A stretch of 64,000 bases of DNA from BACL21 sp038141525 (GCA_038141525.1 JAYQIF010000006.1:1-64000); one strand, 5' to 3'. Positions 27,291 through 37,483 are shown, counted from the first letter of the stretch. Translations and numbers: made by a program. The notes: generated from the sequence alone by a model not told the origin.

Positions 27291-28916
27291 ATATACACTG
27301 GACTATATTCCTTATGGCCATCGGGCTCTGCTGATTAATTGGCCTTCGGCTATCGCCCCCGAAATACTTTATGACATAATTGCGCTAAACGCGTTATTGA
27401 CCCATGAGGCAATTCTAGAACGCGTTATCGCCTATCATTCCCTTACATTAATTTTTAATCGGCCACAGGAGAGCTTTGACTTTTGGATAAACTATGTAGA
27501 TGAGCAATATCTACAGGCCCTGCAAAATTCAGAAATCTCTACAACCATTCATAAAATACCTGTATGCTATGACCCTGAATTTGCACCGGATTTAGTGGAC
27601 TTATGTGCGGATAAAAACATGTCTATCAATGAGTTGATAGAGGTGCACAGCGCAGCTGAGTATCTCGTTTACTTCATCGGGTTTCAACCTGGCTTTGTTT
27701 ATATGGGCGGATTAAACCCCAAACTTAAGGCGCCACGAAAGTCCACTCCTCGCCATTTGTGGCAAAAGGATCCGTTGCTATTGGCGGGGCGCAAACCGGT
27801 ATCTATCCTGCGGATGCTCCGGGTGGTTGGCACGTTATCGGAAGGACCTATCACGATCTATTTGACCCACTTAAGTCGCCTGCTTGCGCCATAAAATCGG
27901 GAGACTTGATAAAATTCATCCCAATTTCCAAAGCAGAATTTGAGCACCAACAAAGTTCTTACTTATCCTCATCAGATCGGATCTCAGAGTTTAATTCTAA
28001 AAAAATTGCCGTATTTAAACTTCTAAAAAGCGGTATTTACAGCAGTCTCCAAGATCTCGGGCGCCATGGACATCGGGCTGTGGGTGTTGTACAAAGCGGG
28101 GCGATGGATCAAATTTCAGCTAGATTTGCCAATACATTGGTTGGAAACGCTCCTCGTGAGGCCGTATTAGAAATAACTTATGGTAGGACGAAATTAGAGT
28201 GCCTCTGCTCCTGTAAAATTGCTCTTACCGGGGCAGACTTTTCTGCCCAACTTAATGATTTACCGATAGATATGAATAGGGTAATATCCCTAAATAAAGG
28301 GGATATACTAGCCCTGGGGCAAAGAAAAACTGGAGCAAGGACCTATATGGCGATTGAACATGGATTTGACGCTGAGCTGGTTATGGGCAGCAGAAGTTTT
28401 TACGGTCCGGTAACAGGAACTAAACGATTTATTGATGGAGATTTACTTTATCGAAGAATCGATAAACAAGACCCAAATGAAACTTCGATAGAAACTTTGT
28501 GTGGTCAGTCTCATCCATTGCCCGAGACTGTGGATTTTAATCCCGCCCAAAGACTAATCGACTTTTCAACTTCTAAACCCTTTGTTCTCCAGGCGAGTCC
28601 CGGACCTGAACACAACACTCTGACAGACTCGGTTAAAAAATTCATAACTCAGGAATTCACCATAGGCGCTAATGACCGTATGGGCTATCTACTGCGTGAA
28701 TTAATAAAAAATGATTGCCCCGCTATTTATTCCTCGGCTGTCCTTCCTGGCACGGTTCAACTTACTCCAGGTGGTCAAGTCATAATCCTGACCAATGACG
28801 GTCAAGTCACGGGGGGCTATCCTCGGATTTTACTGCTTTCGGATGAATCATTGAGCCAATTAGGCCAGCTCATTACAGGGCAAAAAATTCGATTTAATCT
28901 TGTTTCCAACATTTGA
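27280..28916 (+). pseudogene. pxpB-pxpC: Fused 5-oxoprolinase subunits PxpB-PxpC, one frameshift
   Basis: The PxpB part (KipI-like; FIGFQPGFVYMGGL, APRKSTPR, GGAQTGIYPADAPGGWHVIG) runs straight into PxpC (KipA-like; KSGIYSSLQDLGRHGHRAVG, VQSGAMDQ, VGNAPREAVLEIT, QASPGPEH, PGGQVIILTNDG) with a short Ser-rich linker (SSYLSSSDRIS) and no stop or start between. Separate genes are the rule in most bacteria. The frame breaks near 27757 in a TTT run: a fourth T gives RHFVAKGSVAIGG. Probably sequencing error. Function is the carboxyltransferase-like half of ATP-driven 5-oxoproline hydrolysis. Confidence 0.85.
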
Positions 28917-29247
28917 ATTCTCGCCCTTTAAACAAGCTTAATAAAATAGTGGATCCACTATTTTCCACTATTTTTTTTGTAATCCTCTAAATGATTGTCG
29001 AAATTTAATACTGAGCTAACCAAAAGTCCAGACATACCTAATAAACTCACGTCTAATATAGAAGGTGTATTGCACTACGCTTTAGTTAATGCACGACCAC
29101 AGGGCATGTCACTGGTGACAAAAACAATGTTCCTCGTGACTTTGCGCCTTGAAGACGTATGAATTTTAAGCAGTCTGTGTTATTTTAGTCGACATGATGA
29201 TAACTTTTGACTAAATAAACTATTCTAATAAGCCAAATTTTACTTCA
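28917..29247. other. Gene-free stretch with terminator and a small palindrome
   Basis: 331 bases between the 5-oxoprolinase cluster and the five-gene exported operon. Besides the terminator at 28943-28978, TGTCAC-TG-GTGACA at 29107-29120 is an inverted repeat of unknown role. An open frame across 29068-29163 reads without a start and has no recognisable family. No clear promoter consensus was found for the gene at 29248. Confidence 0.4.
28943..28978 (+). terminator. Terminator with a perfect 22-base palindrome
   Basis: AAAATAGTGG at 28943-28952 can pair with ACTATTTT of the adjacent palindromic half or with the second copy CCACTATTTT at 28965-28974, which runs into eight T. This gives two alternative hairpins ending the pxp operon. 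Confidence 0.65.
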
Positions 29248-31579
29248 ATGAAAATTTCTACAAAACATCCTTTAACCATTGCACTGTGCTTCTTGCTGGT
29301 TTTCACAGCAAGTGCACTAGGCCAAAGCATCAGTTTTAACGAACTTGATGGCGCCACCAAAAACCCTTCCGATCTTAGTGTTTCTGAAATCTATTCGAAG
29401 CACTTGGCATATATCGATCCAGGAAATATAACCCCCATGCTCAGTAGCATCACCCGAATAGATGCCACTTCGGGTCTAGTGAATGGTGAATTTTCTGGCC
29501 AATCTTCTTCTACGACAACCAACACAACCATGGCCAATTTCCGAGATAACCTTGGGCGCATTGCCTCGGTCATGAAAATGGAAAATATGAACACCAAAAC
29601 TATTTTTGACGGCAGTAATGGATATACAGAAATGGATCTGATGGGCGGATCGCGAACAGAAATGACCGAAGAGTTAAAAGCCATGTTTAAAGTACCAGAT
29701 ATGGATTTACTTGTACGTGAACGACGTATTCCAGAGGGGGCGGGAGCTTCTTTAGTGTCGGTAAATGGTCGCAATTTATACGGGGTGAGCTATGTTTTAA
29801 ATTCAAGTTATGGCGATACCGATGTAACGGAATATTATGATGCCTTAACTTTTGAGAAATCCTTTATGGTGACTAAGGCCAATCTATCTAATGGAACCAA
29901 CACTACGAGCATTCAAGAATTTACCGATTACCAAGATTTTGATGGGCTCAAACAGCACAGTCGCTCTTACTTGGCAAGCACTAGCACATTTACGCAAGGG
30001 TCATCGGTCATAACGACGGAAACTAATCATTCTTACAAACTCAACGAGTCATTCTCTTTTTATCGCGATGGCGGCTTAAGTGAGCTAAGCAGCGCTTTGC
30101 CTGCGATCCCTAATGGATCGGTTTCCTCGTCATCTATTGCCTCAGCCATTGGCGGCACATCGAGTAGTAGCGCAGCCGTACCTGATCAGGATTCGGCACA
30201 GATTGCGGCAGAACTGGCCTCGGTTGAAAACCTCGAAGAATCGGAATACTTTAAAAGCCTCAACCTCAGAGAGCGCGCCTATCAACTCAGTTTACGCGCC
30301 GAAAAATTAGCGGGCACTGGAAGTGGGGCTTCTTTCGCAGCAGCGGTGAACACAGTAAACACGGCAGAGCGCAGAGAAAAAATTAAAAAAATGGATGCGG
30401 CAGTCGCCGGAAAGCTCAAGTATCGCCGCAGCTCATTGTACACGATGATGCTAGATGATAATCGTAGAGAGCGATACCGCGTGATTAAAGACGCTTTTGG
30501 CAACGCCGTGCTGTCTGAAAAATTTAATGACCATAATATCGGGCCCTATTTAATTCCGGCCCACGGCATGAGCGGAGAGAAAGATCAGACAAAATTAATC
30601 GAACAATATCTCAACAATAAAGGTGTGGCACGAGATTTGGTGGCTAAATGGTTCAACAGAGATGCCAATGGTAATTTCAACATGGACTTAATCGCAGAAC
30701 GCGGACAATACAACGCTTCGGAAATCGACGTTAAAGTCGCTCAGTCTTCTGTGCGCGGTAAGGCCATGCTCGCCGATGCTGGGCGAGAACTCATTGGCAA
30801 TACTTTTGTGATTGTTTACGACTATAAATACACCAATAAAGAGGAGCAAGCAAAAAAGCGCGGTGGTTTCCTCGATGTCCATAAGCACCGCGGCGAGTAT
30901 TGCTGGTTACGACGACGTAGCTAACATAGCACAAGGTGTACGTGTTGCTTCGGATGTTATGGGGAAAGGGTATTTTGTGAGGACTACAAGTTACCTGTAT
31001 CGATTGGTTTGGAACGACGATGTGGCCAACGAATTTTATACCTACTTGTGGAACGACGCCTCGGACTCAGATCCAAAACGAAAAGAACTTTTTGATCGCT
31101 CCGATCTGTTTAAATTAGAATATGTGGGCTCTGAAAAATCGCGCAATAATCTGCAATCGACGATTTTTACTTCTAAGTCAGACAACCAGCTTATCGAAAT
31201 TGCCACGACAAGAGCAGTCGATAAGAACATAGGAAAATTACAAAGAACCTATGAAGAATTCCGTGTAAAAACTCCATTGCTAAGCACAGATCCTATAGCC
31301 GCTCAGATTGGCACCAAAGAGGATATCGAACGAGGGGATAAGTTTGAAGTTCTCGAGCAAATCTTAGACGAGGACGGAACCACTTATTATGACAAGATCG
31401 GCACAATTAAAGTGCAGAAGGTTTGGGACAACGCCTACGTGCCAGATGACGCCAGTGGAGAAGGTACGGCTCAAGTTCTCACTGAAGCCGATTTAGAGGG
31501 ATTATCAAATACAGAAAAATTCAAAATGATATCCTGGAAAAAAAACAAAAAAAGAAGAAGCGAGAAACTTAAATTATAG
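29248..31579 (+). pseudogene. Large conserved exported protein of unknown function, one frameshift
   Basis: About 777 residues. It starts with a signal peptide (MKISTKHPLTIALCFLL). Residues about 30-280 have the look of a LolA/RseB-type half-barrel that binds lipids or lipoproteins (SEIYSKHLAYIDP, repeated strands). Then a Ser-rich linker, a helical part (RAYQLSLRAEKLAG), and a conserved region with FNRDANGNFNMDLIAERGQY, MLADAGRELIGNTFVIVYDY and SYLYRLVWNDDVANEFYT. The frame breaks at the A6 run near 30868-30873: one more A gives AKKAVVSSMSIST. It is the first gene of a five-gene operon of exported proteins. I recall similar proteins in other Bacteroidetes, but no function. Confidence 0.65.
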
Positions 31580-31650
31580 TATCTTTAAAGGGAGTGCAAA
31601 GAAACTCGCACCGGGTATGTTAATCAGACAAATAAACTAAACCAAGACCT

Positions 31651-32181
31651 ATGAATTCAAAATTTTTAAAACTCAGCTTAGTGGCTTTGGCCATGTTAGC
31701 AATATCGCCGGCCTTTGGCCAAAGACGGGCCAAAAAGAAAGCCGACAAGGATATGAAAAACTGGCGCTATGAAATAGAATGCGTCAACGTGTCTTCAGAT
31801 GGCAGTTATATCATCAAAATCTTTTCGTTCTCCAAAAAGAAGACTGTAGCCATAACACAAGCCAGCAAGAATGCGGTTCACGGGGTTATCTTTAGGGGAA
31901 TTCCGCAAAACGAAGTGGGATGCGTGAGTCAACCGCCATTGGCCAGACACCCTAACGCGCAAGAAAAGAACAGAGAGTTCTTTGACGACTTCTTCTCGGA
32001 TACTGGAGACTTTCAAAAATTTGTCACGCTAACCACTAATGGTGCCGTGGCGCCCGAAGACCGATTAAAAGTTGGTAAAAAAGAATATAAAATAGGTGTC
32101 ATTGTCTCGGTAGACGTGGCCTCTTTACGTAAAACCCTAGAAGCAGCTGGAGTCATTAAAGGCCTCTCGTCTGGTTTCTAA
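31651..32181 (+). CDS. Exported protein of unknown function, paralogue of next gene
   Basis: 176 residues with a signal peptide (MNSKFLKLSLVALAMLAIS... ending AFGQ). The mature part opens with a basic stretch RRAKKKADKDMKNWRYEIEC, then SSDGSYIIKIFSF, ASKNAVHGVIFRGIP, AQEKNREFFDDFF and IGVIVSVDVASLRKTLE. The same order of motifs appears in the next gene, so they arose by duplication. The Ala-rich helix before a strand is reminiscent of LPP20/FlgP lipoproteins; this is a weak resemblance. It lies 71 bases after the first gene of the operon. Confidence 0.7.
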   Translation: MNSKFLKLSLVALAMLAISPAFGQRRAKKKADKDMKNWRYEIECVNVSSDGSYIIKIFSFSKKKTVAITQASKNAVHGVIFRGIPQNEVGCVSQPPLARHPNAQEKNREFFDDFFSDTGDFQKFVTLTTNGAVAPEDRLKVGKKEYKIGVIVSVDVASLRKTLEAAGVIKGLSSGF

Positions 32182-32194
32182 TAAATCCCTAATC

Positions 32195-32686
32195 ATGAAC
32201 GCAGTATTTAAACTATTTGTCCTGAGTCTTTTTGTGATCAGTGCCACCTCATGTAAGTCCAAAATACAGACCGTATCTGGATTTTATGACTATGAAACCG
32301 AATGTGTTTCCTCGGACGGAAACGGTATTCAAACCGTAAAAGCCTGGGGCACCGGAAATACAGAAAAAGAGGCTGTCCTCAATGCACGGCGCCGTGCTGT
32401 AGACGACATACTATTTAAAGGAATCCGCGGAGGGACGAGCTTCTGCGACATGCGACCCATTATCTCGAATCCGAATACGCGAAGAAATGAAGAGCAATAT
32501 TTCTATCGCTTTTTTGCAGAAGGTGGGGCCTTTGAGGGCTTTGCCGGTCTCCCAGAAGAAAACTGGATCCGTCAAAAACTCAAAATCAATAAAAAAAATA
32601 AAGACAATTTAGCCTTTGAAATCGTCATCGAAGTCGATATGATGGGCCTCAAAGATCAAATGCGTCGCGATAACATAATTCAATAA
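32195..32686 (+). CDS. Lipoprotein of unknown function, paralogue of previous gene
   Basis: 163 residues with a lipobox (MNAVFKLFVLSLFVISATSC). Motifs aligned to its neighbour: YDYETECVSSDGNGIQTVKA, EAVLNARRRAVDDILFKGI, FCDMRPIISNPNTRRNEEQY, and the end IVIEVDMMGLKDQMRRDNII. Both keep a pair of cysteines at the same relative positions (about ETEC/IEC and FCD/GCV), which could form a disulfide. Thirteen bases separate it from the previous gene and eleven from the next. Confidence 0.72.
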   Translation: MNAVFKLFVLSLFVISATSCKSKIQTVSGFYDYETECVSSDGNGIQTVKAWGTGNTEKEAVLNARRRAVDDILFKGIRGGTSFCDMRPIISNPNTRRNEEQYFYRFFAEGGAFEGFAGLPEENWIRQKLKINKKNKDNLAFEIVIEVDMMGLKDQMRRDNIIQ

Positions 32687-32697
32687 ATACAGAACTT

Positions 32698-33669
32698 ATG
32701 AAGTTTTTTCAATCAATACGATTTGTTCCAGTATTGCTGTTGTGCTCAGCACTAGCCTTTGGACAAGCAAAAAAACCTACACTAATGGTTGTGCCTAGTG
32801 ACAACTGGTGTATTACTAATGGTTACACCCTTGAGTTTGACAATCAGGGCATGACCGAAACTATTCCAGACTACAAACGCGCTTTTCAAGAAAGTTCAGA
32901 CCTGCTGTTAGTGGTAAGTAAACTCAGTGGTCTTATGGCAGAGCGAGGGTTCCCGCTAAAAAATATGGAGTCTGAAATCAAGTCTATTAGCCAAGTGAGT
33001 GCCTTGGACAATATGCGCAGTTCAAAAGGTGGCGGGGCTGAGGTTGCGGTTAGCCCTGTGGATGAACTCCTGAATCAGGCCAAAGCAGATATTATCTTAC
33101 AACTTACTTGGACCATCAATAAAGTTGGCCCAAACCGCTCAATTACCTTCAACCTTCAAGGACTTGATGCCTATTCTAACAAGCAAATTGCCACAGCGGC
33201 CGGTACAGGAGCCCCATCGTTTTCTGTAGAACTGCCTGTTTTATTAGAAGAAGCGGTGCTTTCGTATATCGGTCCTTTTGCCGACAGCCTTCAAGATCAT
33301 TTCGATGATTTATTCGAAAACGGACGCGAGGTGAGTATCTCGGTTAAGCGATGGGCAGACTGGGATGGTGATTTAGAATCATATTATGGCCCAGACGAAG
33401 AAGAGCTCGGGATTCTAATCGAAGATTGGATGGCCGACAACACCGTAAATGGGCGCTTTAGCATAAAAAATACTACTGAGAATATGATCATTTTTGAGCA
33501 AGTACGCATACCGCTTTATTACGAGCGTAATGGTCGCCAACGCGCCATGGACACAAGGCGATTTGCCAATCAGCTGAGTCGTTACTTGCGTAATTCGCCT
33601 TTTAACATTGAAAACAAATTAACCACTCGCGGACTCGGTGAGGCTACCATTTTCTTGGGTAGTAAATAA
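32698..33669 (+). CDS. DUF6175 family exported protein
   Basis: 323 residues with signal peptide ending SALAFGQ. The start of the mature part, KPTLMVVPSDNWCITNGY, followed by DNQGMTETIPDYKRAFQ and LMAERGFPLKNMESEI, matches what I know of DUF6175 proteins from Bacteroidetes. The pattern of a short strand with PSD, then a helix and MAERG, resembles CsgG/LpoB-type folds, which is inference. The second half contains SVKRWADWDGDLESYYGPDE and a C-terminal TTRGLGEATIFLGSK. Fourth gene of the operon; role unknown. Confidence 0.75.
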   Translation: MKFFQSIRFVPVLLLCSALAFGQAKKPTLMVVPSDNWCITNGYTLEFDNQGMTETIPDYKRAFQESSDLLLVVSKLSGLMAERGFPLKNMESEIKSISQVSALDNMRSSKGGGAEVAVSPVDELLNQAKADIILQLTWTINKVGPNRSITFNLQGLDAYSNKQIATAAGTGAPSFSVELPVLLEEAVLSYIGPFADSLQDHFDDLFENGREVSISVKRWADWDGDLESYYGPDEEELGILIEDWMADNTVNGRFSIKNTTENMIIFEQVRIPLYYERNGRQRAMDTRRFANQLSRYLRNSPFNIENKLTTRGLGEATIFLGSK

Positions 33670-33680
33670 ATACTTGTCTT

Positions 33681-34673
33681 ATGAAAATCAAATCTTATAT
33701 CTCCATCATCGCGCTTGCACTCTTGACTCTAGGTGGGTCAATGGTTGAGGTCTTGGCGCAGAATAAAATGGACAAAACAGACGATCTGGGCCGTATTGCC
33801 ATAGTGCCTTATGTAACGGATCAAGTAGAGAACCTTCCAGAGATTGCCAAGAACAATCTCCGCAGTAAGATGGCGCAAATCCTTACAAAACAAGGAATCG
33901 CTGGCTCTGCAGGTTTTTCGAGCCAGTTTATCATGGTCCCCAATGTGAGTGTCTTGACTAAAGACGTCGTTGCTGGGGCGCCTCCAAAAGTTGCCCTTAA
34001 TCTTGAAGTGGCCTTTTACATTGGCGATGGCATCAATGGTGTCAAATACGGCAGTGCTGCGGTCATGGCCAAAGGTGTGGGCAGTACCGAAACCAAAGCC
34101 TATATTTCTGCACTCCGCAATATCAGTAGCAGTAATAAAGATTTGGCCAGACTCATCGATACCGCCAAAGAGCGCATCCTAGAGTACTATAACGACGGCT
34201 GTGACTTTATTTTGAAAGAGGCCGACAATTTGGCTGCCCAAAACAAGTTTGACGAAGCTTTATACGCTCTTTCTTCTGTGCCTGTAGTATCAAAGGAGTG
34301 CTTTAACAAAGCACAAGATCGCATCGGTGATGTCTATCAGCAAATGATAGACCGTGACTGCGATATGCTCCTGAATCAAGCCACCAATGCATGGAATGCA
34401 GGGCAGAATTATGAGGCTGCAGCAGAGGCTACGGAACTGCTCAATCAAATCGAGCCTGAATCAGCTTGTTTTTCTAAGGTTAAAACACTTTCCAAAAGTA
34501 TTCGTACCGGCATTAAAGACACCAATAACAAGGAGTGGGCCATGTTGAACAAACAACTGGAAAGCATTACTGAAATCGAAAAGAACAGATTGTCTACCAC
34601 TAAAGAAATTGCTTTGGCCTATGCCAACAATCAACCTAAAAACGTCGTTTACAACGTCAAAGGTTGGTGGTAA
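33681..34673 (+). CDS. Exported CsgG/LpoB-like protein with helical repeats, unknown function
   Basis: 330 residues with signal peptide (to EVLAQ). Residues about 35-165 show a strand-helix layout GRIAIVPYVTDQVENLPE, KMAQILTKQGIAG, VALNLEVAFYIGDGING and TKAYISALRNISSS, similar to CsgG/FlgO/LpoB domains. The second half has two TPR-like helical hairpins each opening with a cysteine (DGCDFILKEADNLAAQNKFDEA and DRDCDMLLNQATNAWNAGQNYEAA). It closes the operon and is followed by a strong terminator. The two repeats and cysteines suggest protein-protein contacts in the periplasm. Confidence 0.7.
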   Translation: MKIKSYISIIALALLTLGGSMVEVLAQNKMDKTDDLGRIAIVPYVTDQVENLPEIAKNNLRSKMAQILTKQGIAGSAGFSSQFIMVPNVSVLTKDVVAGAPPKVALNLEVAFYIGDGINGVKYGSAAVMAKGVGSTETKAYISALRNISSSNKDLARLIDTAKERILEYYNDGCDFILKEADNLAAQNKFDEALYALSSVPVVSKECFNKAQDRIGDVYQQMIDRDCDMLLNQATNAWNAGQNYEAAAEATELLNQIEPESACFSKVKTLSKSIRTGIKDTNNKEWAMLNKQLESITEIEKNRLSTTKEIALAYANNQPKNVVYNVKGWW

Positions 34674-34729
34674 AATGTCTTTCCAGAACGACTAAAGGAC
34701 CCTGGTTTTATTGAAATATAGGGAACAAA

Positions 34730-34757
34730 AGCCCGCTCAGTTGAGCGGGCTTTTTTT
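34730..34757. terminator. Bidirectional terminator
   Basis: AGCCCGCTCA (34730-34739) and TGAGCGGGCT (34742-34751) form a ten-pair hairpin with a two-base centre, flanked by AAAA on the left and seven T on the right. It ends the five-gene operon and probably also the convergent gapN gene. Confidence 0.85.
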
Positions 34758-34811
34758 GCAAGTCACGATGCGATACTTGCTCTTGTCTTTATGATACGGA
34801 TAACTCTCGCG

Positions 34812-36416
34812 CTAAAGGATATAGTCCGTAGTTACAAAATTACTCTGTCGCTCCTGCAACATATTCTTGATGATCTCCTTATTCATGGGATTATCTTTGG
34901 CCGCGAGGAAGGTCCGAATCGAGAATGAACGCAAAGCATCATGAACACTTAAAGTGCTTACCGCCGAGTCTTTACGACCAGTAAATGGATACGTGTCTGG
35001 TCCTCGTTGGCACGCACTGTTTAGGTTAACACGGCATACCAAATTAACTAAGTAATCGATCAAGGGCGTCAGTTCCTGCGAATTCGTTCCGAATACACTC
35101 ACCTGCTGGCCATAATTACTTTGGGCCATGTCCTCTAATGGCAGCTTTATGTCTTCAAAATCCCGCACAGGAATCACGGGTCCAAATTGTTCCTCGTGAT
35201 AGATGTTCATCTCTTTGGTCACTGGATACAATACAGCTGGGAATATAAAATTACTGCTGCGCTCACCACCTCGTTTATTGATGATTTTGGCTCCCTTCTC
35301 TAGGGCATCATCAATGAGTGACTGAATGTAGTCTGGTTTATTCGGCTCCGGAAGCGGCGTGAGCAGTGTGTTATCCCAAGGCATGCCCAACTGTAGAGCG
35401 TCCACAGCATTCGTGAAAGCAGGTAAAAACTCATCCTTTATTGCTTTGTGTACATACAATATTTTCAGGGCCGTACAGCGCTGTCCATTGAAGGAAAGCG
35501 TGCCTGAAATACACTCCGAAACCGCATTTTGCAAATCGGCACTGGGCAAGATGATTCCCGGGTTTTTCGCCTCAAGTCCGAGAACCAAACGCAAACGATT
35601 TTTATTCGGGTGTAAATCTTGTAAAGCAATGGCCGATGAACTATGGCCGATAAGGGCAAGAACATCGATATGGCCAGATTTCATAATTGGGGAAGCGACT
35701 GCGCGACCACGGCCAAAAAGCACATTGACGACTCCTTTAGGAAAACTCGTTGCAAAGGCCTCAAGTAAAGGACCTATGAGCAATACGCCGAGTTTGGCAG
35801 GCTTGAAAATAGTCGTATTACCCATTATTATGGCCGGTATGAGCAACGAAAAAGTCTCATTGAGCGGATAATTGTAGGGCCCTAAGCACAAAACGATTCC
35901 CAATGGTCCGCGTCTAATGTGGGCGCGTACGTTACTGTCGTTCAAAAAGCGAGCGCCTTTTCGGTCAAAATCCTTACAGGCCTCGATCGTGTCATAAATG
36001 TAATCTACGGTACGATCAAATTCTTTCTGGGAGTCTTTGTAATTCTTGCCAATCTCCCACATTAATAATTTCACCACCTCATCGCGTTTGGTCACCATCT
36101 TTGCGGCAAAATCTTCCATACACTTAATGCGGTCTGTTACGCGCATGGTGGGCCACTCCCCCATACCCCGGTCAAATGCTTTAACTGATGAGCGGATGGC
36201 CGCAATTGCAGAGGCTTCATCCATGGCGCTCACTTGTCCGAGATAAGTTGGCCCCAGCTTACCTGACTCGTCAGGGGTTTCTATGGTGGAATAGACCTCC
36301 GTGGTGGGTCCATTCCAAGTTTTCACTTGGCCGTCTAGGACATATTGATTTAGGGTAATTGGCTCCAAAGTAAACTCTTCGGGCACGGTAACAGTCGTTG
36401 GTTTCATAAAAGACAT
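34812..36416 (-). CDS. gapN: NADP-dependent glyceraldehyde-3-phosphate dehydrogenase
   Basis: Aldehyde dehydrogenase superfamily enzyme of 534 residues that oxidises glyceraldehyde 3-phosphate to 3-phosphoglycerate with NADP and no phosphorylation. It has the cofactor region CLGPYNYPLNE and FKPAKLGVLL, the general-base glutamate in GLEAKNPGI, and the catalytic cysteine in FNGQRCTALK. The end NSACQRGPDTYPFTGRKDSA is typical of GapN-like enzymes. Start at 36416; a second ATG is at 36407. It would supply NADPH, and it is a single-gene unit next to the glycerol operon region. Confidence 0.9.
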   Translation of the reverse strand: MSFMKPTTVTVPEEFTLEPITLNQYVLDGQVKTWNGPTTEVYSTIETPDESGKLGPTYLGQVSAMDEASAIAAIRSSVKAFDRGMGEWPTMRVTDRIKCMEDFAAKMVTKRDEVVKLLMWEIGKNYKDSQKEFDRTVDYIYDTIEACKDFDRKGARFLNDSNVRAHIRRGPLGIVLCLGPYNYPLNETFSLLIPAIIMGNTTIFKPAKLGVLLIGPLLEAFATSFPKGVVNVLFGRGRAVASPIMKSGHIDVLALIGHSSSAIALQDLHPNKNRLRLVLGLEAKNPGIILPSADLQNAVSECISGTLSFNGQRCTALKILYVHKAIKDEFLPAFTNAVDALQLGMPWDNTLLTPLPEPNKPDYIQSLIDDALEKGAKIINKRGGERSSNFIFPAVLYPVTKEMNIYHEEQFGPVIPVRDFEDIKLPLEDMAQSNYGQQVSVFGTNSQELTPLIDYLVNLVCRVNLNSACQRGPDTYPFTGRKDSAVSTLSVHDALRSFSIRTFLAAKDNPMNKEIIKNMLQERQSNFVTTDYIL

Positions 36417-36525
36417 TTTAGCCTTTAAGGCTCTTAAAGAAAAAATAAGACGGAAAAGAGCCTTTACTAGGCTTTATTTTATTGGAAGGTGGGTAAAAAG
36501 TACGAAAAAATAACCAAATCATTAG

Positions 36526-36645
36526 AGCGCTATTCAATTTAAGACCCCCCATGAACTTATTCAAAGCGCATTGTCTGATCTAAAAATCACCTTGAAAGAG
36601 CTGAAAAGCATGGATGCGATTGAGTTTTTTCAAAATTATTTGTAA
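36526..36645 (+). other. Open C-terminal-like fragment, unrecognised
   Basis: A 39-codon frame with no start reads FKTPHELIQSALSDLKITLK then ELKSMDAIEFFQNYL and a stop. The regular helix pattern suggests leftover coding sequence; I do not recognise a family. It lies in the 261-base gap before the PEGA-domain gene. Confidence 0.25.
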
Positions 36646-36677
36646 CTTTCTTGTTCTAAATCTACTAAAACCACATC

Positions 36678-37283
36678 ATGAAACATTTACTCACTTTATT
36701 AGCCATAACCCTTACTTTTGGCGTATATGGGCAAAAATCAACAATCAGAACCAATGTCCCTTCTGCAGACATATTTATCGACGGAAAACTTGTAGGTCAA
36801 GGGGAAGTTGGTGGGATAAAAGTTCCAAGAAATGAATGCATTACAGTTCAAGTCAGTGCTACCGGTTACCTGTCACAGACCAAAGAGTATTGTAAAATAA
36901 AGGGCATGCCACGAATTGAAAAAACAGAATACATTGAACTCGGTGTTGACGATTCCTTCGAGGCGAGTGTGCAGTCAGATTTCGCCAATAATGACATTAT
37001 CATAAATCCAAAAAATAAGGATGTCGAAGAAGTCTGGAAAAATGCATTTCGCCTTATTTCCAATTATTTTGACGCCATGGAAGTCAACGACACCGAAGTA
37101 TACTACCTCAGAACATCATGGGTTGTTGCAACATTTAAAGGATATACTATTAGAACGCGCGTCATTTACCGTTTGACCAGAGAAAATCCCTTGGAGTTTT
37201 CCATCAAAGTAGTTTCAGAACGTGCTGAGGGACAGGCCAGCCCTAAAGACGATGAAAAGTATAAGCCTTGGACCCGTATTTAA
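36678..37283 (+). CDS. Exported PEGA-domain protein
   Basis: 201 residues with a signal peptide (MKHLLTLLAITLTFGVYGQ). Residues about 20-70 match a PEGA-type surface domain: STIRTNVPSADIFIDGKLVG, then KVPRNECITVQVSATGYL. The remainder, containing VEEVWKNAFRLISNYFDAME and VVATFKGYTIRTRVIYRLTR, is a separate unrecognised domain. PEGA domains are carbohydrate- or protein-binding in secreted proteins. It is a single gene ended by a clear terminator. Confidence 0.75.
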   Translation: MKHLLTLLAITLTFGVYGQKSTIRTNVPSADIFIDGKLVGQGEVGGIKVPRNECITVQVSATGYLSQTKEYCKIKGMPRIEKTEYIELGVDDSFEASVQSDFANNDIIINPKNKDVEEVWKNAFRLISNYFDAMEVNDTEVYYLRTSWVVATFKGYTIRTRVIYRLTRENPLEFSIKVVSERAEGQASPKDDEKYKPWTRI

Positions 37284-37354
37284 AGCGTTATGCTGCGCTA
37301 ATAGAAGAAGTACAACAGCGCTCATAAACACAAGAGCATATTCGACAATAATTT

Positions 37355-37378
37355 AAAGCCCCGTTTTGGGGCTTTTTT
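37355..37378 (+). terminator. Terminator of the PEGA-domain gene
   Basis: AAAGCCCC (37355-37362), loop GTTTT, GGGGC (37368-37372), then six T. A good hairpin with A-run before and T-run after, so it could act in both directions. Confidence 0.8.
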
Positions 37379-37483
37379 ATAAGCCAAAGAATGAAACAAC
37401 ACCTTCGGTCTTTACATCGAAAACTCCTGAAGATTAAATCCCATATATTCAGTATTGAGAAAAGGCACTAGCCTGAACTTCCA

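Noticed and set aside
27280..28916. PxpB-PxpC as urea amidolyase or allophanate hydrolase
   Set aside because: No biotin carboxylase or amidase domain, and pxpA lies immediately upstream.
29068..29163. Start-less frame in the gap before the five-gene operon
   Set aside because: No start codon, no family similarity, and too short to separate from chance.
35359..35871. 170-codon plus-strand frame inside gapN
   Set aside because: Antisense shadow of a conserved enzyme gene.
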